DNA of 8,087 nucleotides from Pseudomonadota bacterium (GTDB lineage: Bacteria; Pseudomonadota; Alphaproteobacteria; Reyranellales; Reyranellaceae): assembly GCA_023436825.1 (NCBI GenBank), contig JAEZHS010000408.1, positions 1 to 8,087 of the forward strand, read 5' to 3'. A program made the translations under genes and the position numbers. Below the pieces are notes generated by a model that ran no database searches, was not told where the DNA came from, and saw only the letters and a list, made by a program, of their open reading frames with translations. Below are positions 7,005 through 8,087 of this stretch, in pieces (the first letter of the stretch is position 1; each line of letters opens with the position of its first letter).

Positions 7005-7095
7005 CTGTCATCCCGAGCGCACCGAGGGATCTTCTCTGGTCCGTAAGGGCCCCTCGCTTCGGTAAGCGCGGGGGATACCCCGCGCCGGGTGACAG
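7005..7095. repeat. Short intergenic repeat-like element with inverted ends and two competing hairpins
   Basis: The element starts with CTGTCATCCCG (7005-7015) and ends with CGGGTGACAG (7086-7095), which are inverted copies differing by one inserted base. Inside, GCGCGGGG (7066-7073) pairs perfectly with CCCCGCGC (7078-7085) around a GATA loop. The same strand segment, as part of 7064-7073, can instead pair with 7050-7059 (one mismatch, loop CGGT). It begins two bases after the stop of the P-loop gene. No T-run follows, so it is not a textbook terminator, though it may end or protect that transcript. The opening TGTCATCCCGAGCG resembles a widespread dispersed bacterial intergenic repeat; copy number is unknown from this window. 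Confidence 0.6.
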
Positions 7096-7137
7096 GGGTA
7101 GGGTGTCGTCCCAGCCTCATCGACACCAAGCGGTATC

Positions 7138-8087
7138 ATGTCGGTCCATACCTTTTCCTGCCTCGACGGCCACACCTGCGGCAATCCCGTGCGGCTGGTG
7201 TCGGGCGGCGCGCCCCTGCTCAAGGGCGAGACCATGAGCGAGCGGCGGCTCGATTTCCTCGCCAACCACGACTGGATCCGCAAGGCGCTGATGTTCGAGC
7301 CGCGCGGTCATGACGTGATGTCGGGCTCGATGCTCTATCCGCCGACCCGGGCCGACTGCGACATCGGCATCCTGTTCATCGAGGTGAGCGGCTGTCTGCC
7401 GATGTGCGGCCACGGCACCATCGGCACCGTCACCATGGCGGTCGAGAACGGCCTGGTGACGCCGGCCACGCCGGGCACGCTCAACATCGACGCGCCGGCC
7501 GGCCGGGTGGTGGCGCGCTACGAGCAGCAGGGCCGCTTCGTCGAAAGCGTGCGCATCACCAACGTCGCCTCCTACCTCGCCGCCAGCGAGATCGCGGTCG
7601 ACGTGCCGGGCATGGGCGAGCTGGTGTTCGACATTTCCTATGGCGGCAACTTTTATGCGATCCTCGAGGGGCAGAAGAATTTTGCCGGCCTGGAATCGAT
7701 GTCGGCCGGCGACGTGCTCAGGCTGTCGCCGATCGTGCGCCGGCTGCTCAACGACAAGATCCATCCGGTGCATCCGGAGAATCCAACCATCAAGGGTGTG
7801 AGCCACGTCATGTGGACCGGCAAGCCGCGCGACAAACGAGCCCATGCGCGCAATGCGGTGTTCTATGGCGACAAGGCGATCGACCGGTCTCCCTGCGGCA
7901 CCGGCACCTCGGCACGCATGGCCCAGCTCGCCACCCGCGGTGACCTCAAGGAAGGCGACGATTTCGTGCACGAGAGCATCATCGGCTCATTGTTCGACGG
8001 CCGCGTCGAAGGCTCGGCCCGCGTCGGCAATCACGACGCCATCGTGCCCTCGATCGCCGGCTGGGCGCGCCAGCACGGCATCAACAC
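7138..8087 (+). CDS. 4-hydroxyproline 2-epimerase / proline racemase family (3' end cut by window)
   Basis: 316 residues are visible of a family usually about 330 long, so only the tail is missing. The enzyme is cofactor-independent and cytoplasmic. It inverts the alpha carbon of trans-4-hydroxy-L-proline to cis-4-hydroxy-D-proline by a two-base mechanism with a pair of cysteines. Both are present: C90 in MCGHGT (88-93) and C253 in SPCGTGTSA (251-259). This favours racemase/epimerase over the trans-3-hydroxyproline dehydratases, in which the second Cys is Thr. The segment GHDVMSGSMLYPP (57-69) is typical of the hydroxyproline branch. The ATG at 7138 is the only reasonable start: no start codon lies just upstream in frame, and the family N-terminus (cf. 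LDGHTCGNPVRLV) follows at once. The ribosome site is weak (AAGCGG). It probably works with hydroxyproline catabolic genes beyond the window. Exact substrate among proline and its hydroxy forms is inferred. Confidence 0.93.
   Translation, partial: MSVHTFSCLDGHTCGNPVRLVSGGAPLLKGETMSERRLDFLANHDWIRKALMFEPRGHDVMSGSMLYPPTRADCDIGILFIEVSGCLPMCGHGTIGTVTMAVENGLVTPATPGTLNIDAPAGRVVARYEQQGRFVESVRITNVASYLAASEIAVDVPGMGELVFDISYGGNFYAILEGQKNFAGLESMSAGDVLRLSPIVRRLLNDKIHPVHPENPTIKGVSHVMWTGKPRDKRAHARNAVFYGDKAIDRSPCGTGTSARMAQLATRGDLKEGDDFVHESIIGSLFDGRVEGSARVGNHDAIVPSIAGWARQHGIN

Noticed and set aside
6881..7283. Small minus-strand open frames across the repeat at 7005-7095
   Set aside because: Their middle parts are translations of the intergenic repeat (fragments such as KIPRCARDD commonly arise this way), so they are unlikely to be genes.
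7117..7971. Minus-strand open frame opposite the epimerase
   Set aside because: Shadow frame of a gene with both catalytic cysteines; no family features of its own.
1..8087. CRISPR array, tRNA, rRNA, phage or transposase genes
   Set aside because: I saw no regularly spaced direct repeats, no tRNA-like cloverleaf and no integrase or transposase motifs in any frame.

Overview
This window is GC-rich and densely coded. Its gene content and its two palindromic intergenic repeats suggest an alphaproteobacterium of the Rhodospirillales/Hyphomicrobiales kind; that placement is inference and I cannot name a genus. There are eight protein genes, two of them cut by the window ends, plus one possible tiny leader ORF.

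Minus strand, 6399 down to 1: one probable operon, read in this order. Two tandem paralogous amidohydrolases come first (5161-6399, then 3892-5121). Both resemble the cog1228 prolidases that hydrolyse Xaa-Pro dipeptides. A complete polyamine-type ABC importer follows: permease (2970-3797), ATPase (1906-2970), substrate-binding protein (829-1869) and a second permease (817 to beyond base 1). The genes overlap or lie close together. Only the 56-base gap holding a palindrome (3836-3891) interrupts the series.

Plus strand, from 6481: a small P-loop nucleotide-binding protein (6481-7002) is divergent from the operon across 81 bases. A 91-base repeat-like element with inverted ends follows (7005-7095). 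Last is a 4-hydroxyproline 2-epimerase/proline racemase family gene (7138 to beyond 8087).

How they may work together (inference): the importer brings in a small nitrogenous solute, possibly a prolyl or hydroxyprolyl peptide. The cytoplasmic amidohydrolases cleave it. The epimerase opens the route for released trans-4-hydroxy-L-proline. The substrate is not proven by sequence.

The two most unusual details are these. The transporter ATPase has alanine in place of the near-invariant catalytic glutamate after Walker B. The first permease gene has no Shine-Dalgarno of its own and overlaps, as TGATG, a 12-codon ORF whose ribosome site lies inside the arm of a long palindrome.
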